This document shows, in pieces, positions 34,153 through 43,680 of a stretch of DNA of 64,000 bases (position 1 is its first letter; each line of letters begins with the position of its first letter). Below the pieces are notes generated by a model, which was given only the letters and a program-made list of their open reading frames with translations, did not search any database and was not told where the DNA came from. The position numbers and the translations under genes are program-made. Source of the DNA: Durusdinium trenchii (taxonomy: Eukaryota > Sar > Dinophyceae > Suessiales > Symbiodiniaceae); assembly GCA_963970005.1 (NCBI GenBank), contig CAXAMN010021385.1:581375-645374 (forward strand), read 5' to 3'.

Positions 34153-34487
34153 GCCTTTTGGGACCCGATTGGAAGCAGCGCAATACACCGTTTGCAGCTG
34201 AGGCAGACACCTTTAGCGCTTCTTTGTGAGGCAGACGCCTTTTTCTTCTTTTTTTATTTGAACAAACTTCTTGTGTAACGACATCTCCGGACATGCGCCT
34301 GGAGTTAGCTTGGCCAGGCGGCTTGCCTTTGTTTCAGAGATGCAGAGGAGGAGCAAGTCTTTTGGACTGCAGGTTGCATCAACAAAGTTTGCGCCAATTT
34401 GTAGTGCCCCCTAGCCTCCTGGCATTAGGTTCACTGATGTTTGATTCTTGCCTAAGTTTGAGAAACCACACTATGCAGCACCTTTGA

Positions 34488-34572
34488 TTAGTAGCTTCCT
34501 TTCCTCTAGTGGAAATGCACTTGTTCAGTAGCTTCTTGTTACTAGTAGTAATGCCAGGAGCTACTAGTAGCG
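34488..34572. repeat. 21-nt TACTAG repeat, array 6
   Basis: About four units: 'tagtagcttcctttcctc', 'gaaatgcacttgttcag', 'tagcttcttgttactagtag' and 'taatgccaggagctactag'. The last two are nearly identical to units in array 2. Confidence 0.8.
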
Positions 34573-34993
34573 TTCATGTGGATGCCATTGCTTGGATTGA
34601 GTGTCTTAGGAGACGCCCGAGAAGTTGGTGTCCAGTGACGCTGATGCGCAGGCACACCCAACACGGTGACCCGTGACGATGCCAAACACGATACTGTTTG
34701 CGCAACAGCTTTTGCGTGTATGTGGGATAGATCATGTTTGTTGGGTTGCAGAAGCAACCGAAGCATGGGAGGTTGCCATTTGCAACCGTTTTGATGCATT
34801 GCTTCAGCGATTGAGGATGAGGCTTGCGCAGTGGCTGTGAAGTGCATGTGCGAAGAGGCCAGCCGGGAGAAACCATGGTGAGGACGGTCCCACTGCAACG
34901 GCCTTTAAAGTGCCTACTCACCCCAGCCACTTAGTCTCAGACATATGAGAAAGGACATGCGCATGCGACACATGGCACTTTGGAGTCTTCTTA

Positions 34994-35780
34994 ATGGCAC
35001 TTCGTTGTCTTAGATGGGCGCTGTGTGTTGTGGCATGGCTTCTTTCTTGTGCTGGCGTCGACTTCGCCCTATCAAGACCCATACTGAAGTTTCAGCGAAG
35101 CAATTTACCTTGTTCCTGCAGGCACGCAACTGAAGCAAACATGGACTCTAGGGTGAGTGCTGGCTTTGTGATGGGTACATTCAAAGGCAGCACAGTGGGG
35201 GCCGCACAATATTTATGGCTCGTATGGAAGCACATCAATGAATGTCCTCAAACACTGAAAGCGGACGCAGCGGCTCACCAGCTCCTCCCTTGGACGTCGG
35301 ACCACTCAATCAGTGGAAGGTGCCTGTGGTTGCTTTCGTCAAGCTGGACATATTTTTTTTGCAGACATCTCCCACAAGCACATCTTGGTGCGCCTAGCCT
35401 TGCAAACGACAGTTGGACTCTTGTGTGTCATGTTTACGTCACAAGTTCTTTGGAGTTTCTTCAGTCAGAAACAAGGCCGGATCTCGGAACACACCATCGG
35501 CTTTAGAGCGTGGAAAGCTGTAATAACTTTCATTCTGGCGGCACTTGGGAGCCAATGGCTTTGTCAGTACACCTTGTTGAGATTTTGTGTCCTCTCTTCA
35601 TGGACTGGTCTGCCATACTACACTGAAGGGCACCTCATTTGCGCTGCTGCTTCTGTCTTTGGAGGGTTGCTGGGATGCACATCATCCTCTGTGGCATTTG
35701 CACACTGGCACAGACACATGCACCGGAAGCTGCAGGGAGCTGAACAGCCTTCAAAGTCAAATGATCAAAGCATCATTTAA
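34994..35780 (+). CDS. Multi-pass membrane protein, spliced, unknown function
   Basis: ATG 34994 opens a hydrophobic signal/anchor (MALRCLRWALCVVAWLLS, then CAGVDF). The frame continues to about 35340. A strong acceptor, TTTTTTTTGCAG|AC at 35364, then shifts to the frame that ends at TAA 35780. That second exon holds LVRLALQTTVGLLCVMFTS, KAVITFILAALGSQWLC and HLICAAASVFGGLLGCTSSS as likely transmembrane helices and ends with a basic/Gln-rich tail. The donor is unresolved; GG|GTGAGT at 35153 is the best sequence but is one phase off unless another small exon intervenes. Probably three to five membrane spans. No family recognised. Confidence 0.6.
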
Positions 35781-35930
35781 CTGCTTTAAGCCGCACCACA
35801 CGATTGAACAATTCTGCTGTTGCAGTCTTCTATCTCAACTACAGGGGCAGGGCCAGCAGCTAGCTGAAATATACTGATTCACAGTTGATCTCCTTCAAAG
35901 AGGCATCCTGGCCACGTGATACACTTGCAG

Positions 35931-36150
35931 TCATACAAGTGCCCGATGTGAAGATATTGTGGACGCAGACGATCACAGGCGCATGCACTGTGAACTCTCA
36001 AAGCATGCAAATTCTTTCATCGGCGGAGTAGAAGTAGCTTTGAGCTTCAAAAAGCCATGGAGCCGGAATGAGTGGAAAGAAGGTGTTAGAAGAACTTTGC
36101 AAGGTGTTGGACTCCAATGCATTTATATAGTTGCGGGGCAAATGGGTTGA
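35931..36150 (+). CDS. Probable exon, unknown gene
   Basis: After ACTTGCAG|T the frame reads HTSARCEDIVDADDHRRMHC, ELSKHANSFIGGVEVALSF and KKPWSRNEWKEGVRRTLQGV, then TGA at 36150. It looks clearly coding. It may be a further exon of the membrane protein upstream (150 bases away, same strand) or of another gene. Confidence 0.5.
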
Positions 36151-36663
36151 CGTCTAATGACGAGTGAACATAGTGAAAGACTCATCGGCCCGAGGCACCG
36201 GTGATCTGGACTTTGGAGGATGCAACGGGCAGGACCAGCATGTTCATGTCACAAATAACAGAGAACAACTATGAATAACTTCCTGTAAAAGCATTGGACA
36301 CCCATATACCAAAGGGTCCAATGTTGCCTGGGAGGATGCCTTTGACAATGCTTGCAGAGGCGCCTTTTGCATGTCACGCTGATTTACACACAGATTGCTT
36401 TTGGATTACCAACCTGACCTCAGCTTGAGGCCTTTGGCTTGGGGGAGCACAATCACCAGCGGGTTGACACCTTAGAGCCTTAGATAAGACATGATAAGAA
36501 TGTGAAGATAGCACCGGCTAAGACATCAGAATCAGAGGCTGCCTGGCTGCCTCTTGTTCTAAGATGTGGTTCCCAGCACTTTCCAAGTCTGAAATTCCAG
36601 AAGATTTGTGCGCTGTGCTGGTTTAGCGTAGTTGCCGGGGTTACGGGGTCAATCCGAGGCATC

Positions 36664-37190
36664 CGCGCGGTAAAAACGGTAAAAATCGATTTTTTTCTTT
36701 CTTTTACCGTTTTTACCGGGGGGGCGCCCCTTTTTTCTCTACCATATCCACGGTAAAAACGGCATTTTCTTTTTTAAACACCGTTTTTACCGGGGGGGCG
36801 GCCCTTTTTTCTCTACCATATCCGCGGTAAAACCGGTAAACATCGACATGTTTTTTTTCTTTTCCCCTTTTACCGGGGGGGCGCCCCTTTTTTCTCTACC
36901 ATATCCGTGGTAAAAACGGCAAAAACCGTTTTATTTGTTTTTACCGTTTTTACCGGGGGGGCGCCCCTTTTTTCTCTACCATATCCGCGGCAAAAACGGT
37001 AAACATCGAAATTTTGTTTCTTTTTACCGTTTTTACCGGGGGGCACCCCTTTTTTCTCTACCATATCCGCGGTAAAAACGGTAAACATATTTTGTCACCG
37101 TTTTTACCGGGGGCGCCCCTTTTTTCTCTACCATATCCGCGGTAAAAACGGTAAAATCGATTTTTTTCTTTTTTTACCATGTTTCCTGCG
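36664..37190. repeat. Seven-unit hairpin array
   Basis: Units begin with CCGCGG-like sequence at 36664, 36748, 36822, 36905, 36985, 37067 and 37137, spaced 84, 74, 83, 80, 82 and 70 bases. Each has a left arm near GGTAAAAACGGTAAA, a variable T-rich loop of 15-35 bases, and a right arm near TTTACCGTTTTTACC, followed by a G-run/C-run block (GGGGGGCGCCCC) and TTTTTTCTCTACCATATCC. Arms and linker are well kept while loops differ. The minus strand reads MVEKKGAPP in some units, but spacings are not all multiples of three, so this is not a maintained coding repeat. Confidence 0.92.
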
Positions 37191-37573
37191 GGGTCGCGAA
37201 AGTATACTCCTTAGCAAAGCAACGCTCGCGAACCGGCTTAGTTACTGCGAGCGCTTCTTCAATTGTGGCTAGTAGCTACGGACTAACCCCCCCCTTCGGG
37301 CTAAAATTAGTATAAAGGAACTTCTTCTAAGTTCACTTTTACTTCCTTACTTAGCTCACTTGCAAGCCTCCTCACCTCACGGCCTACCCGCCTGATTCTT
37401 TTGGACTCCTCAGGGGCCGAGAGCAACGCCACGAGCCCAGATCCTGCAGTGAAGACACTTTGAGTATTTTTGAGTTCTGAGATCAAATATTTTTGAGTTC
37501 CAGATCCAAAGCAGTTCGTTTGAGTGTGTGGACATAGTTTGGGTGCTAGGTGAATTGATTTCAGCTGAGCACA
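37191..37573. other. Intergenic
   Basis: A GC-balanced stretch between the hairpin array and the next exon, with a short direct repeat of 'gagttc..gatc' around 37470-37510. No gene seen. Confidence 0.4.
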
Positions 37574-37955
37574 GCATAAAGTTGACGAACCCGATTTACT
37601 CCCAACCCTTTCTCAAGCTTTTGTGTCCGAGGCTCATGGCCCTGCTGGACAGTCTCAGCTTTTGTTTCTCGAAATCGCCCAGCTCGATTATGTGGACGTT
37701 GAGGCTCGACGGAACATGCTGAATTTGTATACTGTAGCATGTCAAAACATGTCAAAGCCACCAACCTTTCGACCTTTCGTCATTTTTCATCACTTTCTTC
37801 ACTTTGGTGCTTCACTTTGTGGTTTGGGGGTCAAACAACGTGAATCGGAAAGACTAATGATTCTGAATCATCTTGTTGGAACTGCGCGCGTCGATGGGCT
37901 TTTGGGCTTCGACTGTTGGGTGCATGTTTCTGCAATGCTAGCAAGCAGGCTCTAA
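37574..37955 (+). CDS. Probable exon(s), unknown gene
   Basis: From about 37574 (acceptor GCACAG|C) the frame reads KVDEPDLLPTLSQAFVSEA, GPAGQSQLLFLEIAQLDYV and DVEARRNMLNL, with a possible donor TT|GTATAC near 37726. The same frame remains open to 37955 and ends VGTARVDGLLGFDCWVHVSA. The helical Leu-rich character suggests a solenoid-like protein. No family recognised. Confidence 0.5.
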
Positions 37956-38129
37956 ATTTCAGAGTCAGGTGACATCCAGAGCACATCAGTCGAGCTTTTC
38001 TGGTCCAGTCCATACATGTGTCGCCGTAGAGGCAGCTCATTTATGTCAGGTTGGTGAGCATAACGTGCGGGCAAATTTCAAAGTCTTTTTCGTTTTAAAC
38101 TATTGAATCTTACATGAGCCAGTCTTTGG

Positions 38130-38580
38130 TGTTCCCATCATGCCTTGAATGTCAGGTGCAGTGAACCTATGCGTCATGCTGCCGAATTCCTTAGCCGCAT
38201 GTTCATGAAGGTTGCGGAGTGAGCTGCGGATTGGTTTAAAGACCTGAGTTAAGACAAGCTCGTTCTGCAGGAGCAAGTGCCTGCTCCAAGCCAGCTGAAG
38301 CGTTTGCTTCAGTGGATGGAAGTGGTCATGGGTGGTGCATGGGAGGCTATGGACATGTAGAACGTCACTTTTACGGAATACAGATGCGTGCTGTTCGATG
38401 ATGTCTATTTGACACCGAACGATCGGATTCAATACCTGATAGATGTTTGCGCAAGGCCAGTGAAGACCAGAGATACCTCACAGAAAGGTTGCTTGCAGAT
38501 GGCATGCCAATCGACCCTTTGGCTGTTCAACCTTTGGTTCAACCATGCAGATCCATGCAGTATGCAGAGATTTTCATGAA
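38130..38580 (+). pseudogene. Decayed coding frame
   Basis: One + frame reads RHAAEFLSRMFMKVAE, TGA, ADWFKDLS, TAA, DKLVLQEQVPAPSQLKRLLQ, WMEVVMGGAWEAMDM, TAG, then FTEYRCVLFDDVYLTPNDRI and QYLIDVCARP. Three stops of different types in one otherwise protein-like frame point to a pseudogene, unless tiny introns remove them. A minus frame (38100-38432) is also open but less convincing. Confidence 0.45.
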
Positions 38581-38614
38581 CTGACTCAAGTTGTTTGAGT
38601 TTGCATTGTCTTCA

Positions 38615-38821
38615 TTCTCGTGCCAAGGACCTTGAAGACATGATGAATTCAGCGATCCACCTGCGTGAGTTCTCGGATCAGGCAGGCTGATCGGCTCAGT
38701 GCTCAGCTGCACTTGGTCGCCCGGTCTTGCGCAGATGGAGAAGAAGGTCTTGGAGTGGGAAGCAGAAGAAGCTGAACTGAAACTTGCAGAGTTCGAGGCT
38801 CCGATTGTGAGAGAGGGATGA
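38615..38821 (+). CDS. Two-exon C-terminal fragment, helical
   Basis: The first exon reads HSRAKDLEDMMNSAIHLREF and SDQ, ending at about 38683 before a GC donor (CAG|GCAGGC). The second is 38735-38821 (acceptor GCGCAG|ATG) and reads MEKKVLEWEAEEAELKLAEF, EAPIVREG and TGA. Phase 0 fits on both sides. The Glu/Lys/Leu-rich tail is a likely coiled coil. It may be the end of the broken gene upstream or a live gene. No family recognised. Confidence 0.5.
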
Positions 38822-38969
38822 GTTCTTGAAACCCTTAATGGCTCGTCAAAACATGTCAAAACTACCGGGAGAACAACGAGGACAACCGTGATGCCCTTTG
38901 TTTGTAGAGTATTCCAGTGGACGTCTGGTAGATTTTGCATCAGTTATACTGCCTAAATGTCACTAATCC

Positions 38970-39453
38970 ATGGAATTGCGAACACGCCGTACTGAACGCA
39001 TTCAGGCTCGCTGTGCTAAGAAAGCTAGCGAGTATGAGGACATGGCTACCAGCTGCGACCAGGGAGCTGTGCTGTTATACATTGTTTGCCAAGCAATTAT
39101 GAGTGGCATTTCTGTTACGGCCACAGGACCTTTCCTGGCCTCACTTAACGCGTTCTGATGCTTGAGTCAAATACTTGGCTGACCATTCTTGAATCAAATT
39201 GAGGACCGCATTGCACGTTTAGAGACGGAAATTGCAAGACGAGCTGGCAATTTGCAGCATCCTGGCCAGCAGTTTTTGCATGTTTTTGCACAAGGGAATC
39301 ACCATCAACAGCTAAATAAACATGTTCGACTTGTGCTGGATACTTGTGGTAGCATTGGATCCAATAATGTTTTGATATATTTTGGACATTTCAATGAAGG
39401 AGTCCCTCTAAAGTTCAGAAGAAGAAGAAGAGTACACAACCATTGATCAACGG

Positions 39454-39489
<36 letters not shown>

Positions 39490-39885
39490 AGAAAAGCCGA
39501 GGCTGCTGCCACAGCCACCGCACCTCGGCACATTGTCGCTCCTTTTCGTTGCCTCTAAAGGCCCAAGTGCTATGTGACCCGTCCAGCTTGCAGGCCATCA
39601 ACGAATGAAGATCGGGAAAAGATTGAGGAGAATCCAGAGGAAAGAAAGGACAGACACAGATAAGAACGGAAGAAAGACGAAGAAAGTAAGGAATGCAAAA
39701 GTGATTCTACAGGTCAACCTTGGGGCGAAGAACCAATGTACCCGTAGACCTTGTGATCAGTTGTGAACCAGGAGGCCATTGATGACCCAAAAGAAGACAG
39801 AGAAGAGAAACCGAAAAGGAAAGTCGCGGCTGGACCGCCTCAGGGACGTCACTCAGCTGAAACGTTCGGGGAATCTGCGAGATAA
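38970..39885 (+). CDS. Charged coiled-coil protein with Arg-Glu repeat, five exons
   Basis: ATG 38970 starts MELRTRRTERIQARCAKKAS and EYEDMATSCDQG. Further exons fit by phase: 39204-39348 (DRIARLETEIARRAGNLQ), 39419-39547 (EEEEYTTIDQ, then an Arg-Glu repeat coded by the (GA)n run at 39454-39489, then KAEAAATATAPRHIVAPF), 39594-39712 (MKIGKRLRRIQRKERTDTDK and KKVRNAKVILQ) and 39772-39885 (EAIDDPKEDREEKPKRKVA, ending TFGESAR and TAA). The introns between 39348 and 39772 are 46-70 bases long with GT-AG ends. The first intron's donor is unsettled. RE- and KR-rich proteins are often nuclear or RNA-associated; that is an inference. No named family. Confidence 0.68.
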
Positions 39886-39914
39886 AAACATGAAGACAAG
39901 TAACAAGTGCATTA

Positions 39915-39998
39915 TATACTACTAGAAACAGGCGAGCGGGACAAAAAAACTGTTGTTTTTTCGTCACTAGTAGTAAAGCACTTGTTACTATAGTATAG
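39915..39998. repeat. 21-nt TACTAG repeat, array 7, degenerate
   Basis: Fragments 'atatactactagaaac' and 'gtcactagtagtaaagcac' followed by 'ttgttactatagtatagc', two to three units. It begins about 30 bases after the preceding stop codon. Confidence 0.65.
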
Positions 39999-40014
39999 CA
40001 CGGAACGAAGGGTC

Positions 40015-40377
40015 TTGGGAACATGTCTTGGATTTGTTCTACCTGCGTCCACTTTCCATGTTTTCCCCACCAAGTTGCACGAGTTCCGGTCTGCGAGTCT
40101 TCATTGTTTTGGCGGAAATCTTCCCGATGCAGGTGTTCTCGAGGAGGCAAAGCAAGTTATTGAAGATATCCGAGCAGACAGGCGTTTGGAGCAATATCAG
40201 CAAGGTTGCACTGCATATCATAGAGATTTCTTGTCACTGCCAGAAATCTTTGCGAAAGGCTGGTGAATGACGGCTGGGATGACGGAGTCTCCGAAGATGT
40301 GAAGCAAGGACTGTTGGCAATGCGCAGGCACTCAAAGAGGTCAAGTTTCCTGATAAAGATCTTCCTTTCTCCTAGTT
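40015..40377 (+). CDS. Probable 5' exons of the GHKL ATPase gene
   Basis: One frame (40015-40266) reads KLHEFRSASLHCFGGNLPDA, GVLEEAKQVIEDIRADRRLE and FLSLPEIFAKGW. A second, overlapping at its end, reads LVNDGWDDGVSEDVKQGLLA and MRRHSKRSSF to about 40375. Both look coding, and both precede the ATPase exon at 40383 on the same strand, but I could not find a splice that links the two frames. Confidence 0.5.
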
Positions 40378-40382
40378 GCCAG

Positions 40383-42203
40383 GTCTTTGTGTGCAGCAGT
40401 TGAAAGGCTGGATTCTGAGATCCACACCAATGAATTCTCTTTGGGTCCATTCTTTAATTTCTATTGTAAATGGCACATTGGCAGGCTAGCATTGGACCTG
40501 TATGCAGATGAATGCCACTGTTTGTGGGAGCTCATGCAGAATGCTGATGACAACAAGTGCCCAACCCATCAGCCTGCCCGTGCCAAAAACAGCCTATCTC
40601 ATTCCTGATTTGGTGCTGCTCAGGTGATCTAGCCTTCCCAAAAACCTCCCCAGGTACGAAAGCGATGATGTTCCAGAGCTTACATTGACCTTGGAGGTGG
40701 ATCCAACATATGGGGCCTATGCGTGCTTCTCATTGGGCCATGTTGGAGTGAGCCAGTGCTTAATCTCACCAGTCTTCATATTTTTTGTGAACCCACAGAC
40801 TGGATGGCAGCCTGGATCCCTAAAGCTAACAGCTCATTGCTCATGCTGAGGTCTGGACTTCCAACAATGAGGTGGGGCTCTCCTCGGAGGACACCAAGAT
40901 TGACCAAACTTGGGATGTTTTACTGCATTTCGGCCATAGCATTTAAGGTTCTTTGGCACATGATTCACAACTTCAGACATCAATGTGAATCGTGAAGAGC
41001 CGATTGGTGAAGGACGTGAGGGCGATTTGCAACGTGAATGCCAGCATGAAGGGTGCCGGGCAGACTGGCCACAAGGCGTGGAGTCGAAACACCACCAGGT
41101 GTAAGAGAGTAGAGAAGGGTGTTGAGAAGGGTGTAGCAGCAACCGGTAACCGGTAACCGGTAACCTCGAAGAATGAACCTTGCTTTCTTGTTTGGACTTC
41201 TGGAACTCAGGGTATTGGCTGGAAGAGTGTCTTCCGAATCAGCGACTGTCCGCACGTCTTGCGCTGGTCCAAGGGCTTCAAATCTGTTCATTTTGCTTGA
41301 AATATCTTGAAGTGAAACGCAAGCATCATGAAGCTGCTTTGCAGCTGCTTTGCAGCTCCATGTACCGTGGACTATCCATTGTGAGGTCAAATGCCTTTGC
41401 CTTCAAGTTTGACACTCGTGGGCCTTTAGGTCCCAGCATTCAATTAAAACAGAGGTCAGACAGGCAAAGAGTCAAGAGTTTATGGCAAGGGTTGTTTGGC
41501 GGAGGCAAGTTGGCTTTGGTAACGCCAACTAATCTGTCTGATGAGGCCGCAACAGACAACAGAACAACGCGTCCTTTAAGCATCCGATATGTGGTACCAT
41601 ATGCACTCCTTTCCTGCAAGCCAGAGGAAGTGGAATCGCTACCACCTGCAGTCAAAGAGGCCAAGGCGTGGCTTTGGAGCCTTCTACACCTGTGACTACC
41701 AGACTCTAAGGAGGCTTTAACCATTTTTGGAGCATGTTCTTGTGTCAACGTGGCTTGGCTATGCTTGACAGAGGCTACTTGCTCCCCAAACTTGAAGATT
41801 GATATCATCATGGGTTGGGCTTCGTATTTGCTGGTTTTATGTTGTTTTGCTCCGGCAATTGTGTCAGTTTTGACGCTTACAAGCTAGAGTGACAAGCAAC
41901 TTGCAGATCTGTGGCTCACATAGCCACCGTAGCGGCTCTCAGCAACTGCTGCAGGCAGCTGGCAACACTGTTCGCGCCTGAATCATTGTGAGAAATATGG
42001 TTCCACAAGGCATCCGCTGCCATCTAGCTGCGCGGTTTGCGCAGTAGTAAGCCCATCATCGTAAATTGCCGTTGGAGACCGTTCGCACGTACAAAGGTGA
42101 TGTTTTTGCCCCTGCGCTCCAATGGTGATGCTTTGGCCGTTGATGCAGAGCTTCATCACATCGCTGTTGGACACCCAAACTGCACAGCGCTGCAACACAC
42201 ACA
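40383..42203 (+). CDS. GHKL (HSP90-like) ATPase, sacsin/NO VEIN type
   Basis: Successive exons rebuild the N-terminal ATPase fold of the sacsin/NO VEIN group. Exon 40383-40556 has LYADECHCLWELMQNADDN (N-box, E..QNADDN). Exon 40654 onwards has YESDDVPELTLTLEVDP. Exon 40833-40889 has VWTSNNEVGLSSE (the NNExGF signature). Exon 41013-41075 has DVRAICNVNASMKG. Exon 41211 onwards has GIGWKSVFRISDCPHVL (GIGFKSVF). Exon 41386-41429 has SNAFAFKFDTRGPLG, exon ~41581-41695 has RYVVPYALLSCKPEEVE, and a last piece at ~42090-42190 has TKVMFLPLRS. Several joins fit in phase; 40889/41013 needs a GA donor and 41075/41211 a GC donor. These ATPases are chaperone-like or developmental regulators in eukaryotes. 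The joins after 41211 and the 3' end are approximate. Confidence 0.82.
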
Positions 42204-42897
42204 CACACACAGCTTTCAACTGGGAGCAAGTGACGAAATGATGAAGGGAATTTGAATCCAAAAATAGGCACAACATGTCACGCATGTTCAGGTATGGAAG
42301 TGATATCTGTCTATCCATATTACCTGCAGTTCAGGTAATCGAGCTAGAATCCTTAGAGCTGATTTGTAAGGCCCAACATTTGTGTCTGGCATTCCTTCGG
42401 CGGCTGCGCCGGGTCCGGCTTGTTTTCGCAGAAGGTTCGGACTGAGCGGGAAACAGGGTGGTCTGCGACCAAAATGCATGGCACAGTAGGAAGCTAGTGA
42501 AGGCCCAGGTGGTTCTTTCCATTTCTTTCCTTTATTGCGGTGCTTGGACAGTTTGGGATGAGAAGTTAAGAGGAGCATGTGGGAGGGAACACTGTGGTTT
42601 GCAAGATGTTTCCGACACAAGTGCCATCAAGTGGGTCTTCCTGCAGGCTCAATGCTACTGCAAAGATCTGCGGCATGCAACCTAGATTGGGCTTTCCTTG
42701 TACCAACGATTGAGTTTTAAACCATGCTCGAGGCCGACATGGCAAAGCTTTACTTTCCCGGAGCCTCCAATTTGGTAGCCGCCCAAATCTTAGACCTCCA
42801 AGAACAAAGGAGACTTTGATAGTATGTACTGTGTTGTTGGAGGCCAACGCCCATAGGGTGGAGGTCATTTAGTAGGTTTCTTTTTTCATTTGTTCAG
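42204..42897 (+). other. Possible further exons of the ATPase gene; repeat
   Basis: A (CA)n run lies at about 42195-42211. A + frame at 42458-42685 (DVSDTSAIKWVFLQAQCY, preceded by TVWDEKLRGACG) may be exonic. Near 42836-42871, 'gttggaggccaacgcc' and 'catagggtggaggtcat' form a degenerate pair of the GGTTGGAGGCCATCGC family. Confidence 0.35.
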
Positions 42898-43187
42898 TGA
42901 AGGATGCGCTCTCCGAGGTCAAGATGACAGAGTTTACCGAGGCTGGAGCTCTTGATCGTAAGAGAATTCTCAGCTGGCTACTTGCTCCTCGGGCAGGCAG
43001 GTGAGAAGAGCCGAACCCAGATGCCAGAGTACGTCCAGATCCTAGGGATTCCTAGGCACTGTTGCATGTGCGAAAGCATATGTATATGAAGCGACGAATA
43101 AACTTTTCTTCCAAGGTACTTCACCACCATGAAGTTTCTTTGCAGGGAGAGGCAGTTCTTGCTTTTTCCATGGAGGCAAAGGCAGAG
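42898..43187 (+). CDS. Probable exons, unknown gene
   Basis: Exon 42898-43000 has a strong acceptor (TTTTTTCATTTGTTCAG) and a strong donor (GCAG|GTGAGA) and reads KDALSEVKMTEFTEAGALDR then KRILSWLLAPRAG. A later exon ending at about 43191 reads HEVSLQGEAVLAFSMEAKAE before G|GTATCA. The link between them is not settled. They may belong to the ATPase gene upstream or to a separate gene on the same strand. Confidence 0.5.
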
Positions 43188-43326
43188 ATAGGTATCAGAG
43201 ACTCTCCACGACTCTCTGATGAACTTTGCATGGCAGTTCCACTGAGAGAGTTTCCAGGCACCTGTAGCATCCTGTAGTTTCTTGGTTTTAACATGTTTTA
43301 ACTTTTAACTTACTGTACAATTAAAA

Positions 43327-43680
43327 TCAACTAAATCTCCTTTCAACGCAGAACAAGGGATGAGCATGGAGAGAAGGAACATAGCAATTTATTTCGCCGC
43401 CAGACAGCCACGTTGACGCTGGCCTTTCCTGTGGCGTTTGCCCTGGCGGCTCGGTCCGGATGAGACGATCAAAAACCAGCGGCCGCGCCGCTCCATCTTT
43501 CAATTTACTGTAAGACTGTAAGATACACATCCCGTTCCACAATTCAAAGATCAAGATATCATTGTAGTGCGTCTTAGGCACTTCCCCGAACTGAGGATAC
43601 AACTCAAGGAAGCGAGGAAGATGATGAATTACTAAAGGCAGGAACATACTTGCTCCCAGCTTGCATTCTGCACTCTTCAT
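43327..43680 (-). CDS. Minus-strand ORF, possible transposon-derived protein
   Basis: A 117-codon minus frame reads VIHHLPRFLELYPQFGEVPK, THYNDILIFELWNGMCILQS and RPLVFDRLIRTEPPGQTPQE. It is dense in structured-looking sequence and has no competing + frame of equal quality. If real it is the clearest gene against the prevailing direction. A single compact frame with no introns suggests a mobile-element fragment. I cannot name the family. Confidence 0.4.
   Translation of the reverse strand: MKSAECKLGASMFLPLVIHHLPRFLELYPQFGEVPKTHYNDILIFELWNGMCILQSYSKLKDGAARPLVFDRLIRTEPPGQTPQERPASTWLSGGEINCYVPSLHAHPLFCVERRFS

Noticed and set aside
36870..37088. Minus-strand ORF through the hairpin array, reading MVEKKGAPP repeats
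   Set aside because: Unit spacings (84, 74, 83, 80, 82, 70) are not codon multiples, and the hairpin symmetry explains why both strands look alike.
36664..37190. CRISPR-like array (conserved repeats with variable spacers)
   Set aside because: Unit lengths vary by up to 14 bases, repeats are long foldbacks, and the surrounding genes are eukaryotic with introns and no cas genes.
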